64,000 bases of DNA from PLA3 sp964592235 (GCA_964592235.1 CAZQCF010000012.1:1-64000), one strand, 5' to 3'; shown: positions 35,420 to 46,233, numbered from the stretch's first letter. Notes: generated by a model from the letters alone, not told the origin. Made by a program: numbers and translations.

Positions 35420-35439
35420 TGTGTTGAACGCTCAACACA
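35420..35439. promoter_or_regulatory. Probable TetR operator
   Basis: TGTGTTGA (35420-35427), ACGC, TCAACACA (35432-35439) is a perfect 8-bp inverted repeat directly upstream of the TetR ATG, overlapping its leader. The sequence to its right up to the selD stop (35440-35600) shows no convincing gene; only a 30-codon frame at 35512-35604 exists on the plus strand. Confidence 0.6.
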
Positions 35440-35600
35440 GTAATCGAAGAAACAGGACCATGTCAACAGCAAGACCCAAGGAATTCATAAAATGTTTTCT
35501 GGAAAAGCTTTATGGAAGACAGCCAATCCGCCTCCCCTCCAGACAGTCTCATTCTGATGGCCGATTCGACGCGCTGGATCACCGCTTTGAATGCGGCTCT

Positions 35601-36650
35601 CTAGGGTCGAAGCGTCAAGGTGCTGGCTGACTTCGGGCGAATCTCGCCGACGGCCGCTGGCGACGCCACGCCCTCATTTTTCAATTCAGCTAAAACGCGT
35701 TCCGCCTCTTGCGCGGAAACAGCCAGCAGCAGCCCGCCCGAGGTCTGCGCATCGGCCAGCACTTTCTCTAACACGGCATCCGCCCCCTCGTTTGTGTACG
35801 CCGCGTCCAGACTCTCCAGCGTCTGCTTCCACGCCCGCGTCACAATGCCCGACTCCGCCAGCTCCCGCGCCCGTTGCATCAACGGCACACGCGACGCAAT
35901 CAAATCGACCGTCACACCCGACGCCTCGGCCATCTCGAACGCGTGCCCGATCAAGCCGAACCCCGTGATGTCCGTCACGGCATGCGCGCCGACGCGAACC
36001 GCCACGCGCGACGCCGCCGCGTTCAATTCCGTCATCACCGCGATCGCCTCGGCGAACTCTTCCTGCGAAATCTTCTCATTCTTCGCGGCGCTCGCCAGAA
36101 TTCCCGATCCGATCGGCTTGGTGAGGATCAACACGTCACCCGGCCGCGCACCGCGATTCGTCAATACCTTGTCGGGATGCACCGTCCCCGTCACCGCAAG
36201 GCCGTACTTGATCTCCGCATCGCGCACCGAATGGCCACCAAGGATAACCGCGCCGGCCTCGGCCACTTTGCTCGCCCCCCCTGCAAGAATGGCATCGAGA
36301 ATCTCCAGCGGCAGGTCCTTATCGGGGAAGCCCACGATGTTCAGGCAAGTGATCGGCGTCGCGCCCATCGCATAGCAATCCGACAGGCTGTTGGACGCCG
36401 CGATCTGACCGAACGCGAACGGATCATCCACCAGCGGCGGGAAGAAATCCGTCGTTTGCACGATCGCGAGATCGGCGCGCAGTCTGAATGCGCCCGCGTC
36501 GGAGAAGTGCTCCGGTCCGATCAGCAGATCAGGGTGCGATGTCGCCGGCAATTCGCGCAGCACCTGCGCGAGGACTCCCCGCGGGAGTTTGCCCGCTCAA
36601 CCAGCACAGTTCGCGTAGGCCGTCAGCCGTATTTGTCGCGATGGCGTCAT
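35601..36650 (-). CDS. selD: Selenide, water dikinase SelD, itself a selenoprotein
   Basis: SelD makes selenophosphate, the selenium donor for Sec-tRNA. The real start is ATG 36650: MTPSRQIRLTAYANCAG, then TGA (Sec18, 36597-36599), then AGKLPRGVLAQVL. Family members have the LT-x-AG(C/U)xxK motif, with Lys three residues after the Sec/Cys, here Lys21. The rest matches SelD: DFFPPLVDDPFAFGQIAASNS with LSDCYAMGATPITCLN, ILGGHSVRDAEIKYG, KPIGSGILASAAK, ADAQTSGGLLLAVS. 349 residues with Sec. Starting at GTG 36563, as plain ORF calling does, would remove the catalytic residues. No other sel gene is in the window. Confidence 0.93.
36568..36599 (-). promoter_or_regulatory. SECIS in selD
   Basis: After the TGA the minus strand forms ACTCCC, loop GCG, GGGAGT (perfect 6 bp, 36574-36588), extended outward by GCGGG pairing with CTCGC (one G-U pair). 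The first loop G is 15 nt after the UGA, at the near end of the usual range. Confidence 0.75.
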
Positions 36651-36815
36651 GATTCCGGGGTCCGATGACACGAACCGATTCTCTCGATCGCCCGCACCAC
36701 GCAGGCTCGCCGGCATTCTACCGGTTTCTCACTTCCCCGCGGCAGAGGCTTTCTCTCCGCCGGGACGGCAGGTTATTCTGGACTGCGCCGCGACGGCATC
36801 GGAGTCCATCCAAAC

Positions 36816-37505
36816 ATGGCTGTCACCCTCACACCACAGGAAGCCCGCGTGCTGGGCGTGCTGATCGAGAAATCGCTCGCTCTGCCCGAGTACTATCCGA
36901 TGACGATCAACGCGATCACAACGGCCTGCAACCAGAAGAACAATCGCGACCCGATCACGCACTACACCGAGGCCGACGTTTCCACTGCGCTGCACGGTCT
37001 TACGCGATGGCAACTCGCGTCGCAGGCGCCGCCCGAGCGCAACTCGCGCGTCAATCGATTCATCCACGAGGTCGAGAAACGCTTCGGCTGGTCCACGCCC
37101 CAGCGGGCGATCATGGCCGAGTTGTTTCTACGCGGGCCGCAGACGGTCGGCGAGCTGCGCACCAACGCATCCCGCATGTTCAAATTGGAGGCAATTGACT
37201 ACGTCAACGACTTGCTCACCGAATTGCAGACCAGCGATCCGCCGTTCGTTGCCGTGCTGCCGCGCCAGGCGGGTCAGTCGGCGATTCGTCATGGGCATCT
37301 GCTTTGCGGCGCGGTGACTTCGCCGGCAGCCGAAACTGGCGCAACCCTTTCGCCTTCGGTCATTGCTCCGGATCGTGGTCTGGAGCCTGCGCCCGCCCCC
37401 CGCGCGGAGCTTGACGTCATCCGCGCCGAACTGCGGCAGCTCAAGGAAGAAGTTCAAACGCTTCGCTCCGAGCTTGCGGCGCTAAAACAAGGCAGCGACA
37501 ACTGA
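36816..37505 (+). CDS. YceH-like (DUF480) protein
   Basis: The 229-residue protein matches DUF480: MAVTLTPQEARVLGVLIEKS, PEYYPMTINAITTACNQKNN and RDPITHYTEADV at the N terminus, then HEVEKRFGWSTPQRAIMAEL and LRGPQTVGELRTNASRMF, which form two winged-helix-like domains. The C-terminal 30 residues form a coiled coil (VIRAELRQLKEEVQTLRSEL). Function unknown in all organisms. It stands alone, diverging from selD. Confidence 0.9.
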   Translation: MAVTLTPQEARVLGVLIEKSLALPEYYPMTINAITTACNQKNNRDPITHYTEADVSTALHGLTRWQLASQAPPERNSRVNRFIHEVEKRFGWSTPQRAIMAELFLRGPQTVGELRTNASRMFKLEAIDYVNDLLTELQTSDPPFVAVLPRQAGQSAIRHGHLLCGAVTSPAAETGATLSPSVIAPDRGLEPAPAPRAELDVIRAELRQLKEEVQTLRSELAALKQGSDN

Positions 37506-37555
37506 ATCATCAATTATCTTTCACCTGATCAGGCATCGGCACTTGGGAGCAACAC

Positions 37556-38236
37556 ATGACTGGAATTAGACACAACCGAAACATGTACAATGCGACCCTG
37601 TTCAGCGCGATCGCACTACTGCTCACGCCCTTGCCGCTCGCCGCCCTCTTTCCGGGCGATGAGCCTGAATCAAGCGCCCCTGCGGAACTGTTCACACTTC
37701 AGTATTCGGGAAAATCTCTAGATGTCACCCTTGGTGAGCCCTTTGTCGTCGAAATCGATGGACGCAAGGTTGACATGAGGCTGACGGCCAAGGGCTACCG
37801 CATCCTGGAGATTGGCGGTGTATCATTTCAATATCCGCGAGATTTCAAGTTCAGTGAAGAAAAGGAGAAACTGGTTCGAATCGCGACCCTGGAGGGAACG
37901 GACTCGATTATTGCGCTGCACATATACGAATTGGGTGATGCATCCGAGATCATCTCCTCGATAGCAGAGTCCCTGTCCAAGGAATGGAAGAAGAATAAGG
38001 CAGAAGTCAAGCAGTCGGATCGCGTGCATAAACTGGGAACACATACCCTCAAGGGAAAACGACTCGAAATCAAGACACTCGGGCAAACAATTCGGCAGGA
38101 ATATGTTGGACTTAATGCGCCTTCGGGTGTGGTACTCCTGATGCTCCAGAACTCGGTACCAGATCAGAAGAAATCTTCGCCCCGATTCGACGATGCCTTG
38201 CGCATGCTCAAGGAATCCTTTGAGATTAGCGAGTAG
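37556..38236 (+). CDS. Secreted hypothetical protein
   Basis: The 226-residue product has a signal peptide (MYNATLFSAIALLLTPLPLAAL) behind GGGAG. The rest is alpha/beta with SFQYPRDFKFSEEKEKLVRI and SIIALHIYELGDASEIISS, and no recognised catalytic motif. Its base composition and codon use are less GC-rich than its neighbours, which may mark transfer. I do not recognise the family. Confidence 0.65.
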   Translation: MTGIRHNRNMYNATLFSAIALLLTPLPLAALFPGDEPESSAPAELFTLQYSGKSLDVTLGEPFVVEIDGRKVDMRLTAKGYRILEIGGVSFQYPRDFKFSEEKEKLVRIATLEGTDSIIALHIYELGDASEIISSIAESLSKEWKKNKAEVKQSDRVHKLGTHTLKGKRLEIKTLGQTIRQEYVGLNAPSGVVLLMLQNSVPDQKKSSPRFDDALRMLKESFEISE

Positions 38237-38321
38237 TCGGTGGCAGCCAATCGCCAAACAAGCGATCTGATGCTCTTATTCCATTCGACCCGTCAGTCTC
38301 GATCCGGTATCCTGTCGGATC

Positions 38322-38852
38322 ATGAGCGAGTTCGCGGAAAACCTCTGGGCGCCGTGGCGGATGCAATACATCGAATCGCTGCGGGACGGCGATGCGCCCA
38401 GCGATTGTTTCCTATGCGATTATGCCGCTCGGCCCGAGGCCGACGACGCGCATCACGTCATCTGGCGCACGGCCGACACCATGACCCTGCTCAACCGCTT
38501 CCCCTACACCAACGGCCACCTGCTCATCGCTCCGCTCGCACACCACGCGGAACTGACCGACCTCTCGGACGACCTGCTGGCGGCGCTCTTCCGCACGACG
38601 CGCGACGCCCAGGCGCTCCTGCGGCACGTCATCGCGCCGCAGGGCTTTAACATCGGGATCAACTTCGGCCGCTGCGCCGGCGCGGGTCTGCCGGGTCACG
38701 TTCATGTGCATATCATCCCGCGCTGGAACGGCGACACGAACTTCATGGCCGTACTCGGCGATGTTCGCGTCATTCCCGAGGCGCTCGACCGGTTGCTGAT
38801 GAAACTCCGTGAGGGATCGCGGCAACTGGGCCTGCCCGGCTCGAAGAACTAA
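38322..38852 (+). CDS. HIT-family nucleotide hydrolase/phosphorylase
   Basis: The 176-residue protein has the histidine triad GHVHVHIIPRW (residues about 125), plus LWAPWRMQYIE and CFLCDYAARPEADDAHHVIW with a CxxC motif, as in AP4A-phosphorylase-like HIT proteins. NRFPYTNGHLLIAPLAHHAEL is another signature. It acts on dinucleoside polyphosphates or AMP derivatives. The dGTPase gene follows 6 bases later, so the two are one unit. Confidence 0.9.
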   Translation: MSEFAENLWAPWRMQYIESLRDGDAPSDCFLCDYAARPEADDAHHVIWRTADTMTLLNRFPYTNGHLLIAPLAHHAELTDLSDDLLAALFRTTRDAQALLRHVIAPQGFNIGINFGRCAGAGLPGHVHVHIIPRWNGDTNFMAVLGDVRVIPEALDRLLMKLREGSRQLGLPGSKN

Positions 38853-38858
38853 ACCGTC

Positions 38859-40064
38859 ATGTCCCGTGCATCCGATCAACTCGCCCCCTTTGCCGTCTCC
38901 GAGTGTTCCTCGCGCGGGCGGCAGCACGCCGACCCCTTCGCCGAGGGTGACAGCCCCTTTGAACTGGATCGCGCTCGCATCCTCTCCTGCACGGCTTTCC
39001 GCCGGCTCATGCACAAGACGCAGGTGTTCGTCACCGACTTGAGCGACCATTTCCGAACACGGCTCACCCACACCCTCGAAGTCGTCGCGCAGTCCCAGCG
39101 GCTCGCACGGGCCATCGGCGCGAACGCGCGCCTCGCCGGCGCGATCGCGCTCGCGCACGATTTGGGCCATCCGCCGTTCGGTCACGCCGGCGAAGTCGCG
39201 CTGGCAAAGTGCATGACGGGCCACGGCGGATTTGAACACAACCTGCAATCGCTCCGCGTCGTCGATTATCTCGAACACCCCTACCCGCCCTTTCGCGGGC
39301 TGAATCTCTCGTACGAATTGCGCGAGTCGCTCATCAAGCATTACACGCGGTACGACCATCCTGACCGCGCGGCGCCGATGGATGACGCCACCGCACGCGA
39401 ACTGCTCGCCTCTGGCCCGCGCCCGCCGATCGAGGGGCAGATCGCCAATCTCGGCGACGCCATCGCCTACGCCCTCCACGACACCGAGGATGCGCTCTTT
39501 GACCTGGCCAACATTGCGGATCGCGGCAACCTGCGCGAAAGCGTGCTGTCGGCCGATCAGCTCGCGGCCAGTCCGCTTTGGGCCGAAGCGGCCGCTCGCG
39601 TTCAGGCCGTGTGGCCCAGCTCGCCGACTCACGCGATTCGCCGCCCGGTGCTGGATGAAATGAATCGGCTGTTGATTGATGACGCAGCGGCCGAATCGCG
39701 CCGGCGGATCGAAGCGGCGGGAATCAACTCACCTGATGCCGCGCGAAATAGCCCGACCGACGCGGTGGCGTTTTCATCCACTATGCAGGCGAAGCTTGAT
39801 GCGCATCAGAACCTGCTGCGCGACGCGGTCTATCGGCACCCAAGCGTGGCGCGGATGGATGCCGAGGCGGAGCGAATCGTGTCGGAATTGTTCGCGGTGT
39901 TTGTGGATGACCCGGCGAAATTGCCCGCGCGGTTTTCCACGCGGATCGGCGGGCAATCGCCCCAGCGCGTCGCCTGCGATTACATCGCCGGAATGACCGA
40001 CCGCTACTGCCGCGGGGAGCATGACCAGTGGGTGAAACGACGCGGCGGGGATCCAACGCCATGA
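38859..40064 (+). CDS. dgt: Deoxyguanosinetriphosphate triphosphohydrolase-like protein
   Basis: The 401-residue HD-domain protein hydrolyses dNTPs to nucleoside and triphosphate. Its N terminus has RILSCTAFRRLMHKTQVFV and then FRTRLTHTLEVVAQSQRLAR; the HD motif is in ALAHDLGHPPFGHAGEVAL, with later Asp in ALHDTEDALFDL. The ATG at 38859 follows the HIT gene by 6 bases. It could be a dNTPase of broad specificity rather than dGTP only. Confidence 0.9.
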   Translation: MSRASDQLAPFAVSECSSRGRQHADPFAEGDSPFELDRARILSCTAFRRLMHKTQVFVTDLSDHFRTRLTHTLEVVAQSQRLARAIGANARLAGAIALAHDLGHPPFGHAGEVALAKCMTGHGGFEHNLQSLRVVDYLEHPYPPFRGLNLSYELRESLIKHYTRYDHPDRAAPMDDATARELLASGPRPPIEGQIANLGDAIAYALHDTEDALFDLANIADRGNLRESVLSADQLAASPLWAEAAARVQAVWPSSPTHAIRRPVLDEMNRLLIDDAAAESRRRIEAAGINSPDAARNSPTDAVAFSSTMQAKLDAHQNLLRDAVYRHPSVARMDAEAERIVSELFAVFVDDPAKLPARFSTRIGGQSPQRVACDYIAGMTDRYCRGEHDQWVKRRGGDPTP

Positions 40065-40244
40065 GCGAGCCTGTTTTGTAACAAGATTGTCAGAGCGAGG
40101 GCTGCGGTAGAGAAGCAGTCGAATGACCGCACAGATGGTCTGCCGTTCATTTGACGAGTCGCGTTCGCCGAACGAAAATGATCACGCATGGTCATGGGTG
40201 CAATCGAACGATCGCCGCGCACTTGCATTGAGAAGGATCCAGTC

Positions 40245-41330
40245 ATGTCACGACGACTCATCACAGGACTTGTTCTCTCCACGCTGCTGCTGATCAGCGC
40301 GAGTTCCGCCAGGGGGCAGGACACGCTCGTAGTTGATCGATTTGGTGGTTCCGCCAGCGCGCCGGCGGGTTACCTCGCCGCGACGGAGGCGGATACGAAC
40401 AAGCTCGTCGCGGATCGGGAGCGGTTCATTCGCACCTATTACGAGCCGGATCCCGCCGCGATGGCCGCGATACAGAAGTCGCTCGCCGAAGCTGCGAAGC
40501 TTCAGGATAAGTATCGCTTCGATGTCGCGCTGACGCTTTCGCGCATGGGCCTCGCATTGGGCATCGCCTCCGAAAACCCGGAGTACTCGCCGGAAAAGCG
40601 CGCCGAAGTCATGAGCCGGCTTCGTGCCCAGGCCTCCCGGTATTACGCCATGGGCCCGTTGAGCCTTGCCAAGGTCGCGAAGATGGCCGAGGGATCGTTG
40701 AGCGCCGATCGCATCGCCGCCGGTCACGCGAAGCTCAACGCCGCGCTGCAGCACGTTCCTAACGCGACACCGGTCGATATCGCCAAGCTGGACGCCTTCC
40801 TATCGCCCCCGCTCGCCGCCACGCCCAAGCCGATTATCCCGCGCTCGGCGCCAATGGATGTTCAAGCCCTGACCCAGCAGGATCAGAATCCGCAGGCCAT
40901 GCCACCGAATGCCGCCAATCAGCCCGCGCCGATGGCACAGAACCCGGCTCAACCAACGGCCCCGACCGAGCAGAAAGTCCCCGAGCGGCCGGTCATGCCC
41001 GCCGCCGCGGTCAACCCGCCGCCGCAACCGGTTCAGCCGCCGGCCCCGCCGCGCGAGATCAAACCGGCCCCGGCGACGAGCACCTGGGCCGACTTCGCGA
41101 AGCAATGCGCAACCCGGTTCAAGTACAACGCCGAGCAGCAGAAATCAGCCGACGCCGTGCTGGACAGCGTGATGAAGCGGGCGACCACCGCAGGTGATGC
41201 CAAGGACAGCGCCGGTCACAAGATGGTGGACGTGCTGTATGATGAGCTTCAGCAGCGGCTGGAGTCCATCGCTTCCATCGAGCAGCGCCAGGCCGCCGCC
41301 CAGGCTGAACCTAAAAAGACTGGCAACTAA
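40245..41330 (+). CDS. Secreted protein with Pro/Ala/Gln-rich linker
   Basis: The 361-residue protein starts at ATG 40245 behind GAGAAGGA, with signal peptide RRLITGLVLSTLLLISASSARG. An N-terminal helical domain (about 40-180) contains RERFIRTYYEPDPAAMAAI and RAQASRYYAMGPLSLAKV. A Pro/Gln/Ala linker (about 195-270) leads to a C-terminal helical region with QCATRFKYNAEQQKSADAV. Function unknown. Its stop abuts the tdh ATG, so they may share an mRNA. The ORF to 40188 is unsupported. Confidence 0.7.
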   Translation: MSRRLITGLVLSTLLLISASSARGQDTLVVDRFGGSASAPAGYLAATEADTNKLVADRERFIRTYYEPDPAAMAAIQKSLAEAAKLQDKYRFDVALTLSRMGLALGIASENPEYSPEKRAEVMSRLRAQASRYYAMGPLSLAKVAKMAEGSLSADRIAAGHAKLNAALQHVPNATPVDIAKLDAFLSPPLAATPKPIIPRSAPMDVQALTQQDQNPQAMPPNAANQPAPMAQNPAQPTAPTEQKVPERPVMPAAAVNPPPQPVQPPAPPREIKPAPATSTWADFAKQCATRFKYNAEQQKSADAVLDSVMKRATTAGDAKDSAGHKMVDVLYDELQQRLESIASIEQRQAAAQAEPKKTGN

Positions 41331-42419
41331 ATGTCAACCCTGACCCGGCCGTCACCCGTGCAAACCCCCGCCGCAAAAGGCTTCATGGTCGGCCTGCGAA
41401 AGTCGCGCCCGGATGTGGGGCTGGACTACTGCACTGACATTCCCATTCCGGTCCTCGGCCCGCACGATGTCCTGATCAAAGTGCGCAAAGCCGGCATCTG
41501 CGGCACCGATCGCGGCATCTTCGAGTGGGGCCCCTGGGCGCAGTCGCGCGTCAAGGTCGGCATTGTCATCGGGCATGAAGTGATGGGCACGGTCGCAGCC
41601 GTCGGGTCCTCGGTCGACTCCATCGCCGTCGGCCGGCGCGTGAGCGTCGAGGGGCACATCCACTGCGGCGTGTGTCAGGCCTGCCGCACGGGCAATGCCC
41701 ACGTCTGCGACAAGGTTCGCATCATCGGCATCGATCGCGATGGCACGTTCGCGCAGTTCCTCGCTGTGCCCGCCGCCAACGTCTGGCCGCTTCACGACGA
41801 CATTCCCGATAACGTCGCCGCCATCATGGACCCGCTGGGCAACGCGGTGCATACGGTCATGGCCGCCGGCGTCTCGGGCAAAAGCGTTCTCATCACCGGC
41901 GTCGGCATCATCGGTCTGATGGCGGTTTCCGTGGCCAAGGCCGCCGGTGCGTCGCGATTGATCGTCGCCGACATTGACGAACGCCGGCTGGACGTCGCGC
42001 GGCAGCTTGGCGCGGATCACTGCCTCGTTTCATCCGGCGACGCCTGGGTCGAGCAGGTCCGTGAGCTTACCGACGGCCTGGGCCCCGAAGTCGTCTGCGA
42101 AATGAGCGGCGCGGCCTCGGCCATCAACGGCGCGCTCGCCGCCCTGCGAAACTGCGGCACCATGGCCATCCTCGGCCTGCCCAAAGGCCCCGTGCCGATC
42201 AACTTCAACGAGCATGTCATCTTCAAGGCCACGCACATCATCGGCATCAACGGCCGACGCATGTACGAGACCTGGTACCAGGCCGAGCAGTTGATCCTCT
42301 CCGGCCGCGTGAACATGAAGCCGATCATCACGCACGAGTTCCCGCTCGCGGATTTCGAGAAGGGCTTCAAGGCCATGGCCGCCGGCGACGCGATCAAAGT
42401 CATTCTCAACGTGGAGTAG
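41331..42419 (+). CDS. tdh: L-threonine 3-dehydrogenase (zinc-dependent alcohol dehydrogenase family)
   Basis: The 362-residue MDR dehydrogenase has KAGICGTDRGIFEWG and IGHEVMGTVA for the catalytic zinc, HCGVCQACRTGNAHVC for the structural zinc, and VLITGVGIIGLMAVSVAKAA for NAD binding. With kbl directly downstream it would oxidise threonine to 2-amino-3-ketobutyrate. Alone it could be a different alcohol dehydrogenase; the neighbour decides the call. The start immediately follows the previous stop. Confidence 0.88.
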   Translation: MSTLTRPSPVQTPAAKGFMVGLRKSRPDVGLDYCTDIPIPVLGPHDVLIKVRKAGICGTDRGIFEWGPWAQSRVKVGIVIGHEVMGTVAAVGSSVDSIAVGRRVSVEGHIHCGVCQACRTGNAHVCDKVRIIGIDRDGTFAQFLAVPAANVWPLHDDIPDNVAAIMDPLGNAVHTVMAAGVSGKSVLITGVGIIGLMAVSVAKAAGASRLIVADIDERRLDVARQLGADHCLVSSGDAWVEQVRELTDGLGPEVVCEMSGAASAINGALAALRNCGTMAILGLPKGPVPINFNEHVIFKATHIIGINGRRMYETWYQAEQLILSGRVNMKPIITHEFPLADFEKGFKAMAAGDAIKVILNVE

Positions 42420-42440
42420 CCCCGCGGGCGACGTCCGGCC

Positions 42441-43634
<1,194 letters not shown>

Positions 43635-43642
43635 AGCCGGTT

Positions 43643-44119
43643 TCAACCTTCCCGACCGAACGCGAAGACTTCCCCACCCGCCACGCGAAGGTAATCCGCC
43701 GTCGTAAGGATCAGGCTGTTTGTCAGGCTGCCCGCGTTAAAAGCAATCTTTTCGTTCCGAGCGATCGACTCGTCGATGAATAGATCGAACGGCAGGATCG
43801 GCTTCCCGAACGGCGGCACCGAGCCGGGGACGAGACCGGTGAGATCCTTCAACTCCTCCGCCGTGGCGAAGCGCGTTTTCTTCACGCCAAATCGTCGCTT
43901 GAGTGCGTCGGTATCGAGCTTCAGCGCCGCGCTCAAGACGAACAGCCGAAACTCGTCGCCGGCCTTTACGAGAAGCGCCTTGCCGCCGATGCGCACGTCT
44001 TCGCCCCGCGCCCGGGCCGACTCCTCCGATGTAAACGTCGGCTCGTGCTGAACGGCGCGATACGACACACCCGCCGCATCGAGCATCGCGATAATCTTGT
44101 TGTAAACCGATTCAGGCAC
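43643..44119 (-). CDS. YbaK/ProX-type aminoacyl-tRNA deacylase
   Basis: The 158-residue protein is of YbaK/prolyl-tRNA-editing type, with YRAVQHEPTFTSEESARARG and GGKALLVKAGDEFRLFVLSA, then GLVPGSVPPFGKP and FNAGSLTNSLILTTADYLR. It hydrolyses mischarged tRNA. The start overlaps the previous gene on the same strand by eight bases (44112-44119). It is convergent with kbl. Confidence 0.88.
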   Translation of the reverse strand: MPESVYNKIIAMLDAAGVSYRAVQHEPTFTSEESARARGEDVRIGGKALLVKAGDEFRLFVLSAALKLDTDALKRRFGVKKTRFATAEELKDLTGLVPGSVPPFGKPILPFDLFIDESIARNEKIAFNAGSLTNSLILTTADYLRVAGGEVFAFGREG

Positions 44120-45191
44120 TTGCCAGCCTCTCCCCTTTGAGTTGAATCACGACATCGGCTCGCCGGACGCGCGCGATCCGCCTTCGGCCGGTCCAGAGCC
44201 GCACCGTCTCGCGCGCGTACGCAAACGCACGCACATGATAGTACGCGATCACCCACGGCAGCGAGCGAACAGTCTCGCCAAGCGTCTTGGCCTTGCGCGC
44301 CAACTCGTTGTAGATCACCGCTACGAGCCACGTCGCCAGAATTGCCGCAGCAGCCCACGCGAGTCGTGGCAGCGCCACGGCACCGAGGAGCAGCATATAC
44401 GCCGCCATCATCGGCACGATGTCCATGCGATGCCACAGGCGATACTTCCACACAAGATGCGCCGCCGAGCCGCCGCCGAAATACGCCTGTCGATAAAACG
44501 ACCGGCGATCGTACGTGTGCTCGTGCAGCACGCGCGCCGCGGGCACGACGCGCTGCTCGTATCCCGCCCACTTCAGAATCAGGAAGATTCCCTCTTCGTC
44601 GCAACCGCCCGAGTTCGTCACATCCGGCACACCCGCGCGCTCCATCGCCTGGAACCGGCGGTCCTCGTCCCAGTTGATCCGCCGCAACAGCTCGCGCCGC
44701 ACCGCCATGTTCCCGCCCACCAGCCGACTCGCCGCGCCGCGCCCGTGCACGCGATTGGTCCCCTTGAACGCCAATTCATAGACATTCGTCGGCGACAGAT
44801 CCAGCACCAGCCCCGTCACCGCCGCCACCCGATCGTGCGAGAATCCCCCCAGCAACCGCTCCAGCCAGTCCGGCTCGGCCACGCAGTCACTGTCCAGAAA
44901 CGCCACGATGCCTCCCCGCGCCGCCTCGGTGCCTCGATTACGACTGGCGTTTGCCCCACGATTGATTTCGTTCACGAACCATCGCAGGTGCAGCGCTGAA
45001 TGGGCCGCGCGCAGCCGCTCCAGCATCGCGATGGTGTCATCCGTCGAGCCATCGTCCACGACGATAACTTCAAAATTCCGGTGCGTTTGATGCGCGAGAG
45101 CTGTTAGGCATCGCTCAAGCACCGCGCGGCGATTGAACGTCGGAATCACGACCGATGCCTCGGGAATGTCGCTCGCGCCGCCATCGCTCAT
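44112..45191 (-). CDS. Family 2 glycosyltransferase A
   Basis: The 359-residue GT-A enzyme, starting at ATG 45191, has SVVIPTFNRRAVLERCLTAL, VVDDGSTDDTIAM and FLDSDCVAEPDWLERLLG (DxD-like Asp-Ser-Asp). Two transmembrane helices lie near the C terminus (MAAYMLLLGAVALPRLAWA and AAILATWLVAVIYNELARK), so it is membrane-bound. The ORF to 45335 is unsupported. It diverges from the glycosyltransferase at 45259, forming a glycan-synthesis block. Confidence 0.85.
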   Translation of the reverse strand: MSDGGASDIPEASVVIPTFNRRAVLERCLTALAHQTHRNFEVIVVDDGSTDDTIAMLERLRAAHSALHLRWFVNEINRGANASRNRGTEAARGGIVAFLDSDCVAEPDWLERLLGGFSHDRVAAVTGLVLDLSPTNVYELAFKGTNRVHGRGAASRLVGGNMAVRRELLRRINWDEDRRFQAMERAGVPDVTNSGGCDEEGIFLILKWAGYEQRVVPAARVLHEHTYDRRSFYRQAYFGGGSAAHLVWKYRLWHRMDIVPMMAAYMLLLGAVALPRLAWAAAAILATWLVAVIYNELARKAKTLGETVRSLPWVIAYYHVRAFAYARETVRLWTGRRRIARVRRADVVIQLKGERLASA

Positions 45192-45258
45192 GGGGCCGAT
45201 GATAACCCCCGTCGCGCTGCCTACCAAAGCACTGACCGCGCGCGTACGATTCATTCGC

Positions 45259-46233
45259 ATGACGCCCATCGTCGCCGTGATGATCACCACCTGCCGCCGG
45301 CCCGACGGATTGCGGCGACTGTTGCTCGCGCTCAATCAGCAAGTCTTCCAGGACGCGCCGCCGATCGTTCGGCTGGTCGTGCTGGATAACGACGCGGATG
45401 AATCGGCCCGCGCGATCTGTGACGCATTGCGGCCGCTGCTTCGATGGCCGATTCACTACGGGTCGGAGTCGCGGCGAGGCATCTCGTTCGCCCGCAACGC
45501 TGCCATCGCGCTTGCCCTGTCGACGGACCCCGCGGCAGACTTTCTGGCGCTCATCGACGACGACGAGCTACCCGCGCCCACGTGGCTCGACGAAATGCTG
45601 CGAATCCAGCGCGATCACGCTGCCGAGGTCGTTGCCGGCCCTGTCCATCCCCAGTTCGAGCACACTCCGCCGGATTGGGTCGTCCGCGGCAGGTTCTTCG
45701 AACCGCGCTCCCATCCCGACGGCGAGCATCTCGACTACGCCTTTGGGGGCAGCGTCCTCTGGCGGGCGTCGCTCTGCCGCGAGGGAGGCCACCGCTTCGG
45801 GGAGCACTACGGACTGATCGGCGGCAGCGACAGCGAGTTTTTCACGCGCCTGCATCGCGCCGGCTGCAAGATCGTCTGGGCCGCCAACGCCGAGGTGCGG
45901 GAATTCATCCCGACCGAGCGCACCAACGCCCGCTGGCTGGTCCGCCGCATGTTTCGCACAGGCAACGCCGGCGTACTCGTCGCACGCGATCTGAAAGGCC
46001 GCACACTGCGAACGCACGCCATTCTCTTCTGCAAGGCGCTGGCGTGGTTGGCGATCGGCGCAGCGCAGACCGCCGCCGGCATCGTGGCCGGCAAACACCT
46101 GCGCGTCACCGGCTATCGCCACATTGCTTACGGGCTGGGCATTCTCACGGGATTGACCGGCCGCCGATTCGAGGAGTATCGCTCGGCGCACGACCCCGCC
46201 GAATCGGCCACTGATCTCTCGCTGCGCGCCTAG
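45259..46233 (+). CDS. Family 2 glycosyltransferase B
   Basis: A 324-residue GT2 enzyme starting at ATG 45259 (MTPIVAVMITTCRRPDGLRR). It has LVVLDNDADESARAI, ISFARNAAIALALS and LIDDDELPAPTWLDEML (DDD motif). C-terminal helices KALAWLAIGAAQTAAGIVAG anchor it. The stop overlaps the stop of the convergent polytopic gene by four bases. Confidence 0.85.
   Translation: MTPIVAVMITTCRRPDGLRRLLLALNQQVFQDAPPIVRLVVLDNDADESARAICDALRPLLRWPIHYGSESRRGISFARNAAIALALSTDPAADFLALIDDDELPAPTWLDEMLRIQRDHAAEVVAGPVHPQFEHTPPDWVVRGRFFEPRSHPDGEHLDYAFGGSVLWRASLCREGGHRFGEHYGLIGGSDSEFFTRLHRAGCKIVWAANAEVREFIPTERTNARWLVRRMFRTGNAGVLVARDLKGRTLRTHAILFCKALAWLAIGAAQTAAGIVAGKHLRVTGYRHIAYGLGILTGLTGRRFEEYRSAHDPAESATDLSLRA

Noticed and set aside
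35512..35604. 30-codon plus-strand frame beginning at ATG 35512
   Set aside because: Too short, no ribosome site, and its stop overlaps the selD stop region; possibly a leader, but unsupported.
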